Origin: JAKLHL01 sp964411885
Lineage (GTDB): Bacteria > Bdellovibrionota > JAFGOL01
Assembly: GCA_964411885.1 (NCBI GenBank)
Contig: CAYPMK010000020.1
Location: 1 to 24,382 of the forward strand
Length of the DNA stretch: 24,382 bases
Reading direction: 5' to 3'
The notes under the pieces are model-generated. The model was not told where the DNA came from, did no database searches, and saw only the letters and a list, made by a program, of their open reading frames with translations. This document shows positions 15,746 to 23,574 of this stretch, piece after piece. Position 1 is the stretch's first letter. Every line of letters begins with the position of its first letter. Made by a program: the position numbers and the translations under genes.

Positions 15746-16639
15746 TTACCTTGCTATGCTTCTTAAAATATCTCTACCGGCATCTGCTCTATATGTATCC
15801 ATACCACTAGCTGTTATTTTTTGGTACGTCCCGGATATTGGGTCCCAAACTTCTATACCAACCATCTCATCAACTGCATCCTCAAGACCGGGAAGATTAA
15901 GAGCACCTAAATCCGACGTTAAGGTCACAAGTGCATCTCCTGCATCTGCAGCGTCTGCAGATAGCATCCCTTCACAATCACCAGTATAAAAAGGTGATGC
16001 AGGATCATTCACACACAGTTTGCCATTGGTACAGTTAGCATTGTCTGGATTACAAACGTCTCTTTTTTCTACCTTGCCGTTCTGATTGCCAGTATCTGGC
16101 CTTATATCTGCATAAGCAAGCGTTGCAGAAACCAAAGACACTCTTGCAAGTGTGCTATAGAAAGCCGCTATTTGAGGACACTCTACAGCTGGGTTTGTAA
16201 CGTAATAAACTTCTTCACAGTAAGCATGGTTCTTCTTTAAAATTTCACCATAATTATCTACAGCTTCAATTGCATCGTTAGCATATTCCATCTTCTCGTC
16301 GTGATTTTCCCAATTAATACTACCAATATTTATTAAACTCTCTGCCAAACTAACTATAGTTGTTGTTCCATCTGCTGAGTTAAGAAAGATATCTGAAAGA
16401 TATTCAATACCAACACCGAGTGTTGCAAGTCTTGCATCTGCAAGTTCTAGCTGAACTTCTGGATCTGTACCGTCTGCCTTTTCACATTCTTTTATAGCGG
16501 CTTCAAAGTCCCCTTTATCGTTAAGTCCTTTGCAACGATCAAAATGATCTGTTGTTGGTTCCATCCAGTCAAAAACGTTACAACTAGATACGCTTAAGAT
16601 AATGAACAAAAACAATAATACAGAAAAAGTATTTTTCAT
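15746..16639 (-). CDS. Lipoprotein of unknown function paired with the beta-barrel protein
   Basis: The 297-residue protein has a lipoprotein signal peptide: basic start, hydrophobic core, and lipobox V-S-S-C with the lipidated Cys at residue 20. Residues of about 33-70 resemble a TPR-like helical pair with regularly spaced Glu, Ala and Leu. The middle has an Asp/Asn-rich segment D-T-G-N-Q-N-G-K-V and four cysteines within roughly 25 residues, suggesting a metal-binding or disulfide-held loop. I do not recognise a named family. The start at 16639 has a strong GGGAGGTG ribosome site 5 bases upstream. The 53-base gap to the upstream decarboxylase gene is the widest in the array and contains TAATAT, but no good -35 box, so an internal promoter is not proven. 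Confidence 0.75.
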   Translation of the reverse strand: MKNTFSVLLFLFIILSVSSCNVFDWMEPTTDHFDRCKGLNDKGDFEAAIKECEKADGTDPEVQLELADARLATLGVGIEYLSDIFLNSADGTTTIVSLAESLINIGSINWENHDEKMEYANDAIEAVDNYGEILKKNHAYCEEVYYVTNPAVECPQIAAFYSTLARVSLVSATLAYADIRPDTGNQNGKVEKRDVCNPDNANCTNGKLCVNDPASPFYTGDCEGMLSADAADAGDALVTLTSDLGALNLPGLEDAVDEMVGIEVWDPISGTYQKITASGMDTYRADAGRDILRSIAR

Positions 16640-16692
16640 GAAAACACCTCCCTTCCTAAGTAATTGTTTTCTATATTACAAAACTACATGTA

Positions 16693-17826
16693 TCAAGCTA
16701 ATAATGCTAGTAGTATCCCCGCGGCCAGTGCACTACCTATGACACCAGCTACATTTGGTGCCATTGCTTGCATCAGAATATGGTTATTGGGGTCTGCTTC
16801 TAGTCCTAGTTTCTGTGAAACACGTGCTGCTGCTGGTACGGCAGAAACTCCTGCAGAACCTATTAAAGGATTTATTTTCTCTTTCAAAAAAAGATTCATT
16901 AATTTCGCAAAAAGGACCCCACCAGCAGTTGCTGTAGCAAAAGCTATGGCACCCAACATAAATATCTTCAGTGAGTTAAATGTTAAAAAGACATCTGCCT
17001 GAGTACTTGCGCCAACACAAAAACCAAGCATCATTGTAACAGAATCTATTAAGGCTGTTCTTGCCGTGTTAGAAAGTCTTTCTGTAACACCAGATTCCTT
17101 TAGTATATTACCAAAACAAAGCATACCGACTAGTATCAAAGATCCAGGAGCTACAAGCCCACAAACGATGGTTATTATAACTGGGTATATTACCTTTTCT
17201 AACTTTGACACTACTCTTGGCGGAGGCATCTTTATCATTCTTTCTTTTTTAGTCGTTAAAAGTCTCATTATAGGAGGCTGTATTATTGGTATTAACGCCA
17301 TATATGAATATGCAGTTATGGCTATAGGACCTATAAAATCTGGAGCAAGTTTGGATGTTAAAAATATTGCAGTAGGACCATCTGCCCCACCTATTATTCC
17401 TATTGCTCCTGCTTCTTTTATTGAGAATCCCAAAACTATAGCTCCTATAAAAGCGAGGAAAATGCCTACCTGTGCCGCCGCACCCAAAAGGATCAACCTT
17501 GGTTTAGAGAGCATCGCACTAAAATCCGTCATTGCCCCTATTCCCAAGAATATTATAGGTGGATAGATCCCTTTTATAACACCTTGATATAGGTAATTAA
17601 GAACAGAACCTTCTTCATATATACCAATTTCCATACCCCTCGCAAACGGGATATTCCCGACGATAATACCAAAACCTATCGGCAATAAAAGCAGAGGTTC
17701 AAACTTTTTAGCTATTGCAAGATATACCAAAACTATTCCTACAAGGATCATAATCATGAATCTGTAGTCAAGGTGTGCAAAGCCACTGCTCGTTATAAAT
17801 CTTAAAAGTCCAGAACTAAAATCCAC
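16693..17826 (-). CDS. mmdB: Na+-translocating methylmalonyl-CoA (or related) decarboxylase beta subunit
   Basis: This is the integral membrane subunit of the sodium-transporting carboxylic acid decarboxylases (OadB/MmdB/GcdB). It decarboxylates the carboxybiotin on the carrier subunit and exports Na+. The 377 residues form about nine to eleven hydrophobic helices. The strongly conserved G-G-A-D-G-P-T-A-I segment is at 146-154, with the functionally essential Asp at 149, and another conserved stretch M-A-P-N-V-A-G-V-I-G lies near the C-terminus. The length matches the MmdB/GcdB type. The start is GTG at 17826, 7 bases after AAGGAG. It follows the biotin carrier by 16 bases and completes the decarboxylase set. 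The substrate is inferred from the neighbouring mutase and epimerase; the subunit itself does not distinguish oxaloacetate, glutaconyl-CoA or methylmalonyl-CoA. Confidence 0.93.
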   Translation of the reverse strand: MDFSSGLLRFITSSGFAHLDYRFMIMILVGIVLVYLAIAKKFEPLLLLPIGFGIIVGNIPFARGMEIGIYEEGSVLNYLYQGVIKGIYPPIIFLGIGAMTDFSAMLSKPRLILLGAAAQVGIFLAFIGAIVLGFSIKEAGAIGIIGGADGPTAIFLTSKLAPDFIGPIAITAYSYMALIPIIQPPIMRLLTTKKERMIKMPPPRVVSKLEKVIYPVIITIVCGLVAPGSLILVGMLCFGNILKESGVTERLSNTARTALIDSVTMMLGFCVGASTQADVFLTFNSLKIFMLGAIAFATATAGGVLFAKLMNLFLKEKINPLIGSAGVSAVPAAARVSQKLGLEADPNNHILMQAMAPNVAGVIGSALAAGILLALLA

Positions 17827-17842
17827 TTAAAACTCCTTTACC

Positions 17843-18283
17843 TCATTCTATGACTATAAGGTCTTCACCCTCTATTACACTTTGATTCTCTTTTATATTT
17901 ATTGTTTTTATTTTTCCATCTTTTGGACTTTGTATCTCATTTTGCATTTTCATAGCTTCAAGCACAAGTAACGTTTGACCCATCTTTATAGTATCGCCAA
18001 CAGAACAATTGAGCTTAACAATTACACCCGGAAGAGGTGCTTTTACATGCGATAAACTACTAGCACCTTCTTGTGAAGTTAGAACTCCTCCCTCTACCGT
18101 GCTGTGAACAACAGGCACCCTTTTTATCTCTGGAGTTTTTGCAACAGGTCTTTTTACGGCAACGTCGTATTCAACTCCATTTACAATTACCTTTCCAAGT
18201 TCTTGACCCGGTTCTCCCTCTATAAAAGAAAGTATTTTTACCTTATATTCATTCCCGTGGATAACGAATTCAAACTCTTTCAT
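17843..18283 (-). CDS. mmdC: Biotin carboxyl carrier subunit of the decarboxylase
   Basis: The 146-residue protein carries a C-terminal biotinyl domain (about 78-146) with the canonical E-A-M-K-M motif; Lys112 is the biotin attachment site. It would ferry CO2 from the carboxyltransferase (alpha) to the membrane beta subunit. An N-terminal segment of about 45 residues and a flexible linker containing Pro and Ala precede the domain, as in decarboxylase gamma subunits; the linker is less Pro/Ala-rich than in many. Its ATG overlaps the preceding stop codon (TAATG), and GGGAGG sits 6 bases before the ATG, so translation is coupled to the small membrane subunit. BCCP of acetyl-CoA carboxylase is an alternative but is excluded by context. 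Confidence 0.92.
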   Translation of the reverse strand: MKEFEFVIHGNEYKVKILSFIEGEPGQELGKVIVNGVEYDVAVKRPVAKTPEIKRVPVVHSTVEGGVLTSQEGASSLSHVKAPLPGVIVKLNCSVGDTIKMGQTLLVLEAMKMQNEIQSPKDGKIKTINIKENQSVIEGEDLIVIE

Positions 18284-18627
18284 TATTTTTTCCTCCCGTA
18301 GAACGAATTATTCTGAGACACCACACTATTCCTTCCCTTAGTTAACCAAGGAGAAAAAGGCATGGTGGATTTTTGTATAGTTATCATGTGGTGTTCCTCA
18401 TCAGACAAAAATTTATTAAGATACAGAGCCATTGCTATTGCAGAACTTACTTCTGCAGGCATTTTTACTTCTTGCTTTGTAACAGGCTTAAGTTGCTTTG
18501 ATAGTTTTTTTTGAGTTCTTTTAATAGAGATGTTACCCATTAGAACTATGAGGGCAAGGATCATTGATATACCGATAAATACGACTAAAATACTTACTAC
18601 AGATACTATAACACCATCAAAAAGCAT
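18283..18627 (-). CDS. mmdD: Small membrane subunit of the Na+-pumping decarboxylase (OadG/MmdD family)
   Basis: The 114-residue protein has one N-terminal transmembrane helix (about 5-30) followed by a basic cytoplasmic region and a Pro/Lys-containing tail. This is the standard plan of the OadG/MmdD subunit, which holds the alpha and beta subunits together and stabilises the complex. A middle segment P-A-E-V-S-S-A-I-A-M-A-L matches the amphipathic stretch common in this family. Sequence conservation in the family is low, so the call rests on topology, size and position between the carboxyltransferase and biotin-carrier genes. ATG at 18627 follows AGGAG by 6 bases; the stop overlaps the next start by one base. 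In the oxaloacetate enzyme the equivalent subunit is called gamma. Confidence 0.82.
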   Translation of the reverse strand: MLFDGVIVSVVSILVVFIGISMILALIVLMGNISIKRTQKKLSKQLKPVTKQEVKMPAEVSSAIAMALYLNKFLSDEEHHMITIQKSTMPFSPWLTKGRNSVVSQNNSFYGRKK

Positions 18628-18636
18628 CTATCACTC

Positions 18637-20181
18637 CTATAGGGGAATATTGCCGTGTTTTTTTGCCGGATTTATATCTGTCTTAGTACTTAACGCAACT
18701 AATGACTTAATGATCTTGAATCTTGTCATAGAAGGTTGGATTATATCGTCTATATAACCTCTTTCTGCCGCAAGTATTGGACTAGCAAAAGCATCTCTGT
18801 ATTGTTTTTCTAATTTTTGTTTTAATCCTTCTTCATTAGATGAGGAAAGTTCTTTTCTATATAATATCTCTACAGCACCTTCTGCACCCATAACTGCTAT
18901 TTCTGCAGTTGGCCATGCAAGGTTAAGGTCTCCCCTAAGATGTTTAGAGCTCATTACGTCGTATGCACCACCGTAGGCTTTTCTTGTTATAACTGTAATT
19001 TTTGGAACAGTTGCCTCTGCATAGGCATATAGTAGTTTTGCACCATGTTGTATTATCCCACCATACTCCTGCACAGTACCGGGCAAAAATCCCGGAACAT
19101 CTACAAAGGTAATTAATGGAATATTAAAACTATCACAAAAACGAACGAACCTTGCCGCCTTTCTAGACGAATTTATATCAAGGACACCAGCTAGAACTTT
19201 GGGTTGATTTGCTACTATCCCAACACTCCTGCCACCCATCCTTGCAAAACCACAAATAATGTTGGGGGCAAAATATCTTTGGACTTCAAGAAACTCTCCT
19301 TTATCTACAACGCTGTGTATGATGTCCAACATGTCATAAGGAAGTACTGGACTATCTGGTATTATATTATTTAACTCTTCTGGTTCTCTATCTATTGGAT
19401 CGTTATTCTGTATTATGGGTGGTTCATTCATGTTGTTCTGTGGAACATAACTTATTATTTTCCTTAGCAACAACAAAGTCTCTTCTTCTGTATCTGTAAC
19501 AAAATGTACATTACCACTTTTCGCAGCGTGTACCATTGCACCGCCAAGTGTTTCTTCATCAACGTTCTCGTTGGTAACGGTCTTAACAACCTTTGGGCCA
19601 GTAACAAACATGTGTGAACCTTTACTCATGACTATAAAATCTGTCATCGCTGGAGAATAAACAGCCCCTCCTGCACAAGGACCCATTACAGCAGAAAGCT
19701 GTGGCACTACACCAGAATACATTACGTTCTTTAAGAATATATCTGCATATCCAGCTAGTGAATCTATCCCCTCTTGTATCCTTGCTCCTCCAGAATCATT
19801 AAGTCCTATTATTGGAACACCAACTTTATAGGCCATTTCCATTACCTTGCATATTTTTTCTGAATAAGCCTGAGAAAGACTCCCACCCAGCACAGTAAAG
19901 TCCTGAGCGAACACAAATACTTGTCTGTGATCTATAGTGCCATGTCCAGTTATAACCCCATCAGAATAGAACTTCTTTTTTTCCATACCAAAATAAGTAC
20001 AGCGATGGGTTTTAAGCATATCAAATTCTTCAAAACTACCTTCATCCAAAAGTATTTCTAATCTTTCTCTTGCTGTAAGTTTTCCTTTAGCGTGCTGTTC
20101 TGCTATGCGGTCTTCTCCACCACCAAGACGTGCCTTTTCTTTTAACTCCATTACCTTGTGTAGCTTTGATATACTCGTCAT
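18637..20181 (-). CDS. mmdA: Methylmalonyl-CoA carboxyltransferase / decarboxylase alpha subunit
   Basis: The 514-residue protein belongs to the acyl-CoA carboxyltransferase (crotonase-fold) family. It moves the carboxyl group between methylmalonyl-CoA and biotin on the carrier subunit. Visible conserved parts are the N-terminal helix with K-L-T-A-R-E-R, the first oxyanion region G-G-A-R-I-Q-E-G, a G-P-C-A-G-G-A-V-Y-S-P stretch, and the C-terminal R-K-A-Y-G-G-A-Y-D-V-M with H-L-R-G-D. The length is typical for MmdA/PccB. With OadB-type and OadG-type subunits next door and no biotin carboxylase in the window, a Na+-pumping decarboxylase is favoured over ATP-dependent propionyl-CoA carboxylase. 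ATG at 20181 lies 11 bases after GGAGG, somewhat distant; it follows the epimerase by 21 bases. Confidence 0.95.
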   Translation of the reverse strand: MTSISKLHKVMELKEKARLGGGEDRIAEQHAKGKLTARERLEILLDEGSFEEFDMLKTHRCTYFGMEKKKFYSDGVITGHGTIDHRQVFVFAQDFTVLGGSLSQAYSEKICKVMEMAYKVGVPIIGLNDSGGARIQEGIDSLAGYADIFLKNVMYSGVVPQLSAVMGPCAGGAVYSPAMTDFIVMSKGSHMFVTGPKVVKTVTNENVDEETLGGAMVHAAKSGNVHFVTDTEEETLLLLRKIISYVPQNNMNEPPIIQNNDPIDREPEELNNIIPDSPVLPYDMLDIIHSVVDKGEFLEVQRYFAPNIICGFARMGGRSVGIVANQPKVLAGVLDINSSRKAARFVRFCDSFNIPLITFVDVPGFLPGTVQEYGGIIQHGAKLLYAYAEATVPKITVITRKAYGGAYDVMSSKHLRGDLNLAWPTAEIAVMGAEGAVEILYRKELSSSNEEGLKQKLEKQYRDAFASPILAAERGYIDDIIQPSMTRFKIIKSLVALSTKTDINPAKKHGNIPL

Positions 20182-20202
20182 AATAGAAGCAGCCTCCTTG
20201 TT

Positions 20203-20613
20203 TTAGTGGATTTCTGTTTCCTGACATATTTCAGTTAGCACACCAAAAGTAGACTTTGGGTGAAGAAAACATATCAACTTTCCTTTAGCTCCTGTTTTTG
20301 GTTGTTCATTTATAAGCTGGAAGTTCTTACCTTTAACGTCGAGTACAGACTTTACGATATCATTACTTGCATAAGCTATGTGATGTACCCCTTGCCCGTT
20401 CTTTTCAATGAATTTCTTAACAGGAGAGGTATCACTTATAGGTTCTAAAAGTTCTATATGAGTATCACCTACTCTTATGAAACACACTTTTACACCTTCA
20501 CTCTCAACTGTTTCTATTTTTTCTATTTCAAGGCCAAGAGCGTCCCTGTAATATGGGATCTGCTCGTCTATACTATTAACCGCTATTCCTATGTGATCGA
20601 TCTTTGTTACCAT
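20203..20613 (-). CDS. mce: Methylmalonyl-CoA epimerase
   Basis: This enzyme interconverts the R and S forms of methylmalonyl-CoA, linking the mutase (R) to the decarboxylase (S). The 136-residue protein is a normal-length member of the vicinal oxygen chelate (glyoxalase) fold. Predicted metal ligands are visible at H7 in I-D-H-I-G-I-A-V, H78 in G-V-H-H-I-A-Y and E128 in L-T-E-I. The E-L-L-E-P stretch at 54-58 is also characteristic of the family. ATG at 20613 follows AGGAGG by 7 bases. It lies 10 bases after meaB and 21 bases before the carboxyltransferase gene, exactly at its metabolic place in the pathway. Confidence 0.96.
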   Translation of the reverse strand: MVTKIDHIGIAVNSIDEQIPYYRDALGLEIEKIETVESEGVKVCFIRVGDTHIELLEPISDTSPVKKFIEKNGQGVHHIAYASNDIVKSVLDVKGKNFQLINEQPKTGAKGKLICFLHPKSTFGVLTEICQETEIH

Positions 20614-20623
20614 TAAGAGCCTC

Positions 20624-21499
20624 CTATTTAATAATGTTCTTTAATACTTTTTTCATTTGCGAATAAGGACTTTCTTTTGCACTAACTATTTCTTGTATCT
20701 TTACATCTGCATCACCAAGCACTTTATCAAGTTCCCTTGATACTTCACCAAGGATAAGATACCTTAAACCTTCTTTGAGTATATGCTCTGATTTTTTTGA
20801 AACAAGCTCTGCATCTTTTATATATATATTATCTACAGCCTCTTTTAGAGCATCAATACCTTTATTGTGCTTTGCTGATATCCTAAATATCCGCTCTGCT
20901 CTTTCTGTAAAGCTAGCTCTAAGAAAAGCTTCCATTTCATCAGCACCTTCTAGGTCACTTTTATTTATTACAAAAACATCACCTATTTCCATAATACCAG
21001 CTTTCATCATTTGGATATCATCGCCTGTACCGGGGTTCATAACAAGTAAAGTTATATCACTTAACTTTGATATACTTATCTCATTCTGACCAACTCCAAC
21101 TGTTTCAATTATTATATTGTCATAACCTGCGGCCCTAAATACTACTATCATATTAAATACAGCGTCACTAACTCCACCCATCGCACCTCTGGTAGCAACA
21201 CTCCTGATAAAAACATTATCAGAATTAGAGCTCATGCGTATTCTGTCACCCAAAAGAGCCCCACCAGAAAATGGAGAACTTGGATCTACAGCTATGACAG
21301 CGACTTTTTTACCTTCTTTTGCAAGAAGATTAACATAGGCATCAACAAGTGTACTTTTGCCAGCGCCGGGAGAACCAGTAACACCTATCACCCTTGCTGG
21401 TTTACCTTGCTTATATAGTTTATCTAAGAGGTCTAAATAGCCCTTACTTCTGTTCTCTACTGTACTAAGGGCTCTTGATATTTCTGCTCGCGTATTCAT
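20624..21499 (-). CDS. meaB: Methylmalonyl-CoA mutase-associated GTPase MeaB (ArgK-type G3E chaperone)
   Basis: MeaB protects and reloads the adenosylcobalamin cofactor of methylmalonyl-CoA mutase using GTP. The 291-residue protein has Walker A GSPGAGKS at 42-49, a D-P-S-S-P-F-S-G-G-A-L-L-G-D-R-I-R-M segment distinctive of the family, E-T-V-G-V-G-Q-N-E at the Walker B/switch region, and N-K-S-D for guanine recognition. It is somewhat shorter than the usual 310-330 residues, with a reduced N-terminal arm and C-terminal dimerisation tail. ATG at 21499 lies 3 bases after the small mutase subunit stop; AAGGT in that gene's last codons is the only ribosome site, so coupling is likely. Position next to both mutase subunits supports the name. 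Confidence 0.95.
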   Translation of the reverse strand: MNTRAEISRALSTVENRSKGYLDLLDKLYKQGKPARVIGVTGSPGAGKSTLVDAYVNLLAKEGKKVAVIAVDPSSPFSGGALLGDRIRMSSNSDNVFIRSVATRGAMGGVSDAVFNMIVVFRAAGYDNIIIETVGVGQNEISISKLSDITLLVMNPGTGDDIQMMKAGIMEIGDVFVINKSDLEGADEMEAFLRASFTERAERIFRISAKHNKGIDALKEAVDNIYIKDAELVSKKSEHILKEGLRYLILGEVSRELDKVLGDADVKIQEIVSAKESPYSQMKKVLKNIIK

Positions 21500-21502
21500 C
21501 TT

Positions 21503-21901
21503 TTACCTTGGTTTTACATTATCTTTTACAAAATCAACGACCATCTGTAACGGAGTACCCGGAGTAAATACTGCGCCAAGTCCACTCTTCTTTAAAAACG
21601 GTATATCTTCTTCTGGTATAACACCACCGCCAAACACGACGACATCATTAAGACCAGCTTTCTTAAGCTCTTCTATTACAGCAGGAAAAAGCTCATTGTG
21701 TGCGCCGCTCAAGAGACTAAGCCCTACTACGTTAACATCTTCCTCTAAAGCTATACGAGCTATTTCCTGAGGTGTTTTTCTTAATCCCGTATATATTACC
21801 TCAAAACCTGCATCCCTTAACGCTCTAGCTACTACTTTAGCCCCTCTGTCGTGTCCATCAAGACCAGGTTTTGCAACAAGAACCCTAATTTTTCCACTCA
21901 T
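21503..21901 (-). CDS. mcmA2: Methylmalonyl-CoA mutase small subunit (cobalamin-binding)
   Basis: This stand-alone B12-binding domain pairs with the large subunit to isomerise succinyl-CoA and (R)-methylmalonyl-CoA. The 132-residue protein has the base-off/His-on motif D15-G-H17-D-R-G20, in which His17 ligates cobalt. It also has a G-L-S-L-L-S-G-A-H segment and a G-G-G-V-I-P-E-E-D loop that cradle the cofactor tail. The frame is open from a TTG at 21913, but that TTG overlaps the GGAGG ribosome site, which lies 5 bases before the ATG at 21901; the ATG is therefore the start. It begins 16 bases after the large subunit. The split arrangement, with separate catalytic and cobalamin chains, is common in archaea and several bacterial phyla. 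Confidence 0.96.
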   Translation of the reverse strand: MSGKIRVLVAKPGLDGHDRGAKVVARALRDAGFEVIYTGLRKTPQEIARIALEEDVNVVGLSLLSGAHNELFPAVIEELKKAGLNDVVVFGGGVIPEEDIPFLKKSGLGAVFTPGTPLQMVVDFVKDNVKPR

Positions 21902-21906
21902 CACAG

Positions 21907-21911
21907 CCTCC
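21907..21911 (-). promoter_or_regulatory. Ribosome binding site fixing the start of the small mutase subunit
   Basis: GGAGG on the minus strand, 5 bases before ATG 21901. It includes part of the TTG codon that would give a four-residue longer protein, which argues against that start. Confidence 0.8.
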
Positions 21912-21917
21912 AAAAAC

Positions 21918-23549
21918 TTATATGATTATTTTTTCCTTATACTCACCAAACACTTCTCTCATTACACCACATATCTCACCAATACTTGCATATACTTTTA
22001 CAGCCTCTATTATTGGAGGCATAAGATTAGCTCCACTTTGTGCCGCCTTTCTTACTTCTGCTAGTTTTAATTCCACTTCTTTTGCAGATCGTTCTTTTTT
22101 AACGACACTAAGTTTTGAGATCTGCTTTTTTTCTACCGCCGGATTCACTCTTAGGAGTTCTGCTCTTGATGTTTCTTGCATGGTGTATTTGTTAACACCA
22201 ACTACTATGCGGTCTTTTGTTTCTACACTCAATTGATATTTATAAGAAGAATCCTGTATCTCTTTTTGAACGTAACCAGCCTCTATTGCCTTTACCATAC
22301 CACCCATGTCGTCTATCTTTGATATATATTCCATGGCTTGATCTTCTATCATGTCCGTTAATTTCTCTACATAATAAGAACCAGCCAATGGGTCCACAGT
22401 GTTAGTGACACCAGCTTCCTCTGCTATTATTTGTTGGGTCCTTAGTGCTATCGTAACACTTTGTTCTGTTGGTAAAGCAAGAGCTTCATCCCTTGAATTA
22501 GTATGCAAACTTTGTGTTCCACCAAGTACAGCGGCTAATGTTTGCACTGCTACTCTTACTATATTGTTATCTGGTTGCTGTGCTGTAAGTGTTGAACCAC
22601 CAGTTTGTGTGTGGAACCTCAGCATCATAGAACGTTCGTCTTTTGCATTGAACCTGTCTTTCATTATCTTTGCCCAAAGACGCCTTGCCGCCCTGAATTT
22701 TGCAACTTCCTCTAAAAGGTCATTGTGTGCGTTAAAGAAGAAAGATAACCTTGGAGCGAATTTATCTACACTTAACCCTGCCTTAACTGCTCCCTCTACA
22801 TAAGCTATACCGTCTGCAAGTGTAAAACCAACTTCTTGTGCGGCTGTAGAACCAGCTTCTCTTATATGATAACCAGATATACTTATTGTGTTCCATTTTG
22901 GAACTTCTTTTGAACAGAATTCAAAAATATCTGTTATTAGTCTCATAGACGGTGCAGGAGGGAATATATAAGTGCCTCTTGCAATATATTCTTTAAGTAT
23001 ATCGTTCTGTATAGTACCAGTTAAAGCACTCCTTGCTATTCCTTGTTTTTCTGCGTTAGCAATATACATAGCAAGCAACACACTCGCTGGAGCATTTATG
23101 GTCATAGACGTAGAAACTTTATCCACTGGTATACCGTTGAAAAGTATTTCCATGTCTTTTAGTGTATCTATTGCAACACCAACTTTTCCTACCTCACCCT
23201 TGCAAAGAGGATCATCAGAATCATAACCTATCTGTGTAGGAAGATCGAAGGCAACAGAAAGTCCTGTTTGGCCTGAATCTAAAAGATATCTATAACGCTG
23301 ATTGGATTCTTCTGCGTCACCAAAACCTGCATACTGACGCATGGTCCAAAGCTTACCTCTATACATGGTGTGTTGCACACCTCTGGTGTACGGATATTCT
23401 CCCGGATAACCTATTTCTCTGTCACCAAGGTCTTGTGGATCATAGATACTGTTAACAGGATAACCAGAACCAGTTGTAAATTGCTTTTTCCTTTCTGGAT
23501 ATTTTTCTGTCATTTTATTGTAGCGTTCAAGCCATTCCTTTCTTTTCAT
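21918..23549 (-). CDS. mcmA1: Methylmalonyl-CoA mutase large (catalytic) subunit
   Basis: This TIM-barrel subunit binds the CoA substrate and performs the radical carbon-skeleton rearrangement with adenosylcobalamin on the partner chain. From the ATG at 23549 it has 543 residues. Family segments are plain: Y-P-Y-T-R-G-V, then T-M-R-Q-Y-A-G-F-G and A-F-D-L-P-T-Q in the N-terminal barrel, and later F-H-T-Q-T-G-G-S and S-L-H-T-N-S-R-D-E-A. The frame is open to ATG 23603, but that start would overlap the Fic-like gene by 29 bases and has no ribosome site. ATG 23549 has AGGAG 10 bases upstream and leaves a 25-base gap. Context with MeaB and epimerase makes methylmalonyl-CoA the likely substrate; ethylmalonyl- or isobutyryl-CoA mutase is a lesser possibility. 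Confidence 0.96.
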   Translation of the reverse strand: MKRKEWLERYNKMTEKYPERKKQFTTGSGYPVNSIYDPQDLGDREIGYPGEYPYTRGVQHTMYRGKLWTMRQYAGFGDAEESNQRYRYLLDSGQTGLSVAFDLPTQIGYDSDDPLCKGEVGKVGVAIDTLKDMEILFNGIPVDKVSTSMTINAPASVLLAMYIANAEKQGIARSALTGTIQNDILKEYIARGTYIFPPAPSMRLITDIFEFCSKEVPKWNTISISGYHIREAGSTAAQEVGFTLADGIAYVEGAVKAGLSVDKFAPRLSFFFNAHNDLLEEVAKFRAARRLWAKIMKDRFNAKDERSMMLRFHTQTGGSTLTAQQPDNNIVRVAVQTLAAVLGGTQSLHTNSRDEALALPTEQSVTIALRTQQIIAEEAGVTNTVDPLAGSYYVEKLTDMIEDQAMEYISKIDDMGGMVKAIEAGYVQKEIQDSSYKYQLSVETKDRIVVGVNKYTMQETSRAELLRVNPAVEKKQISKLSVVKKERSAKEVELKLAEVRKAAQSGANLMPPIIEAVKVYASIGEICGVMREVFGEYKEKIII

Positions 23550-23559
23550 CTCTACGATG

Positions 23560-23564
23560 CTCCT
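23560..23564 (-). promoter_or_regulatory. Ribosome binding site fixing the start of the large mutase subunit
   Basis: AGGAG (within AAAAGGAGC) on the minus strand, just after the Fic-like stop codon and 10 bases before ATG 23549. No comparable site precedes the alternative ATG at 23603. Confidence 0.65.
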
Positions 23565-23574
23565 TTTTTTATTT

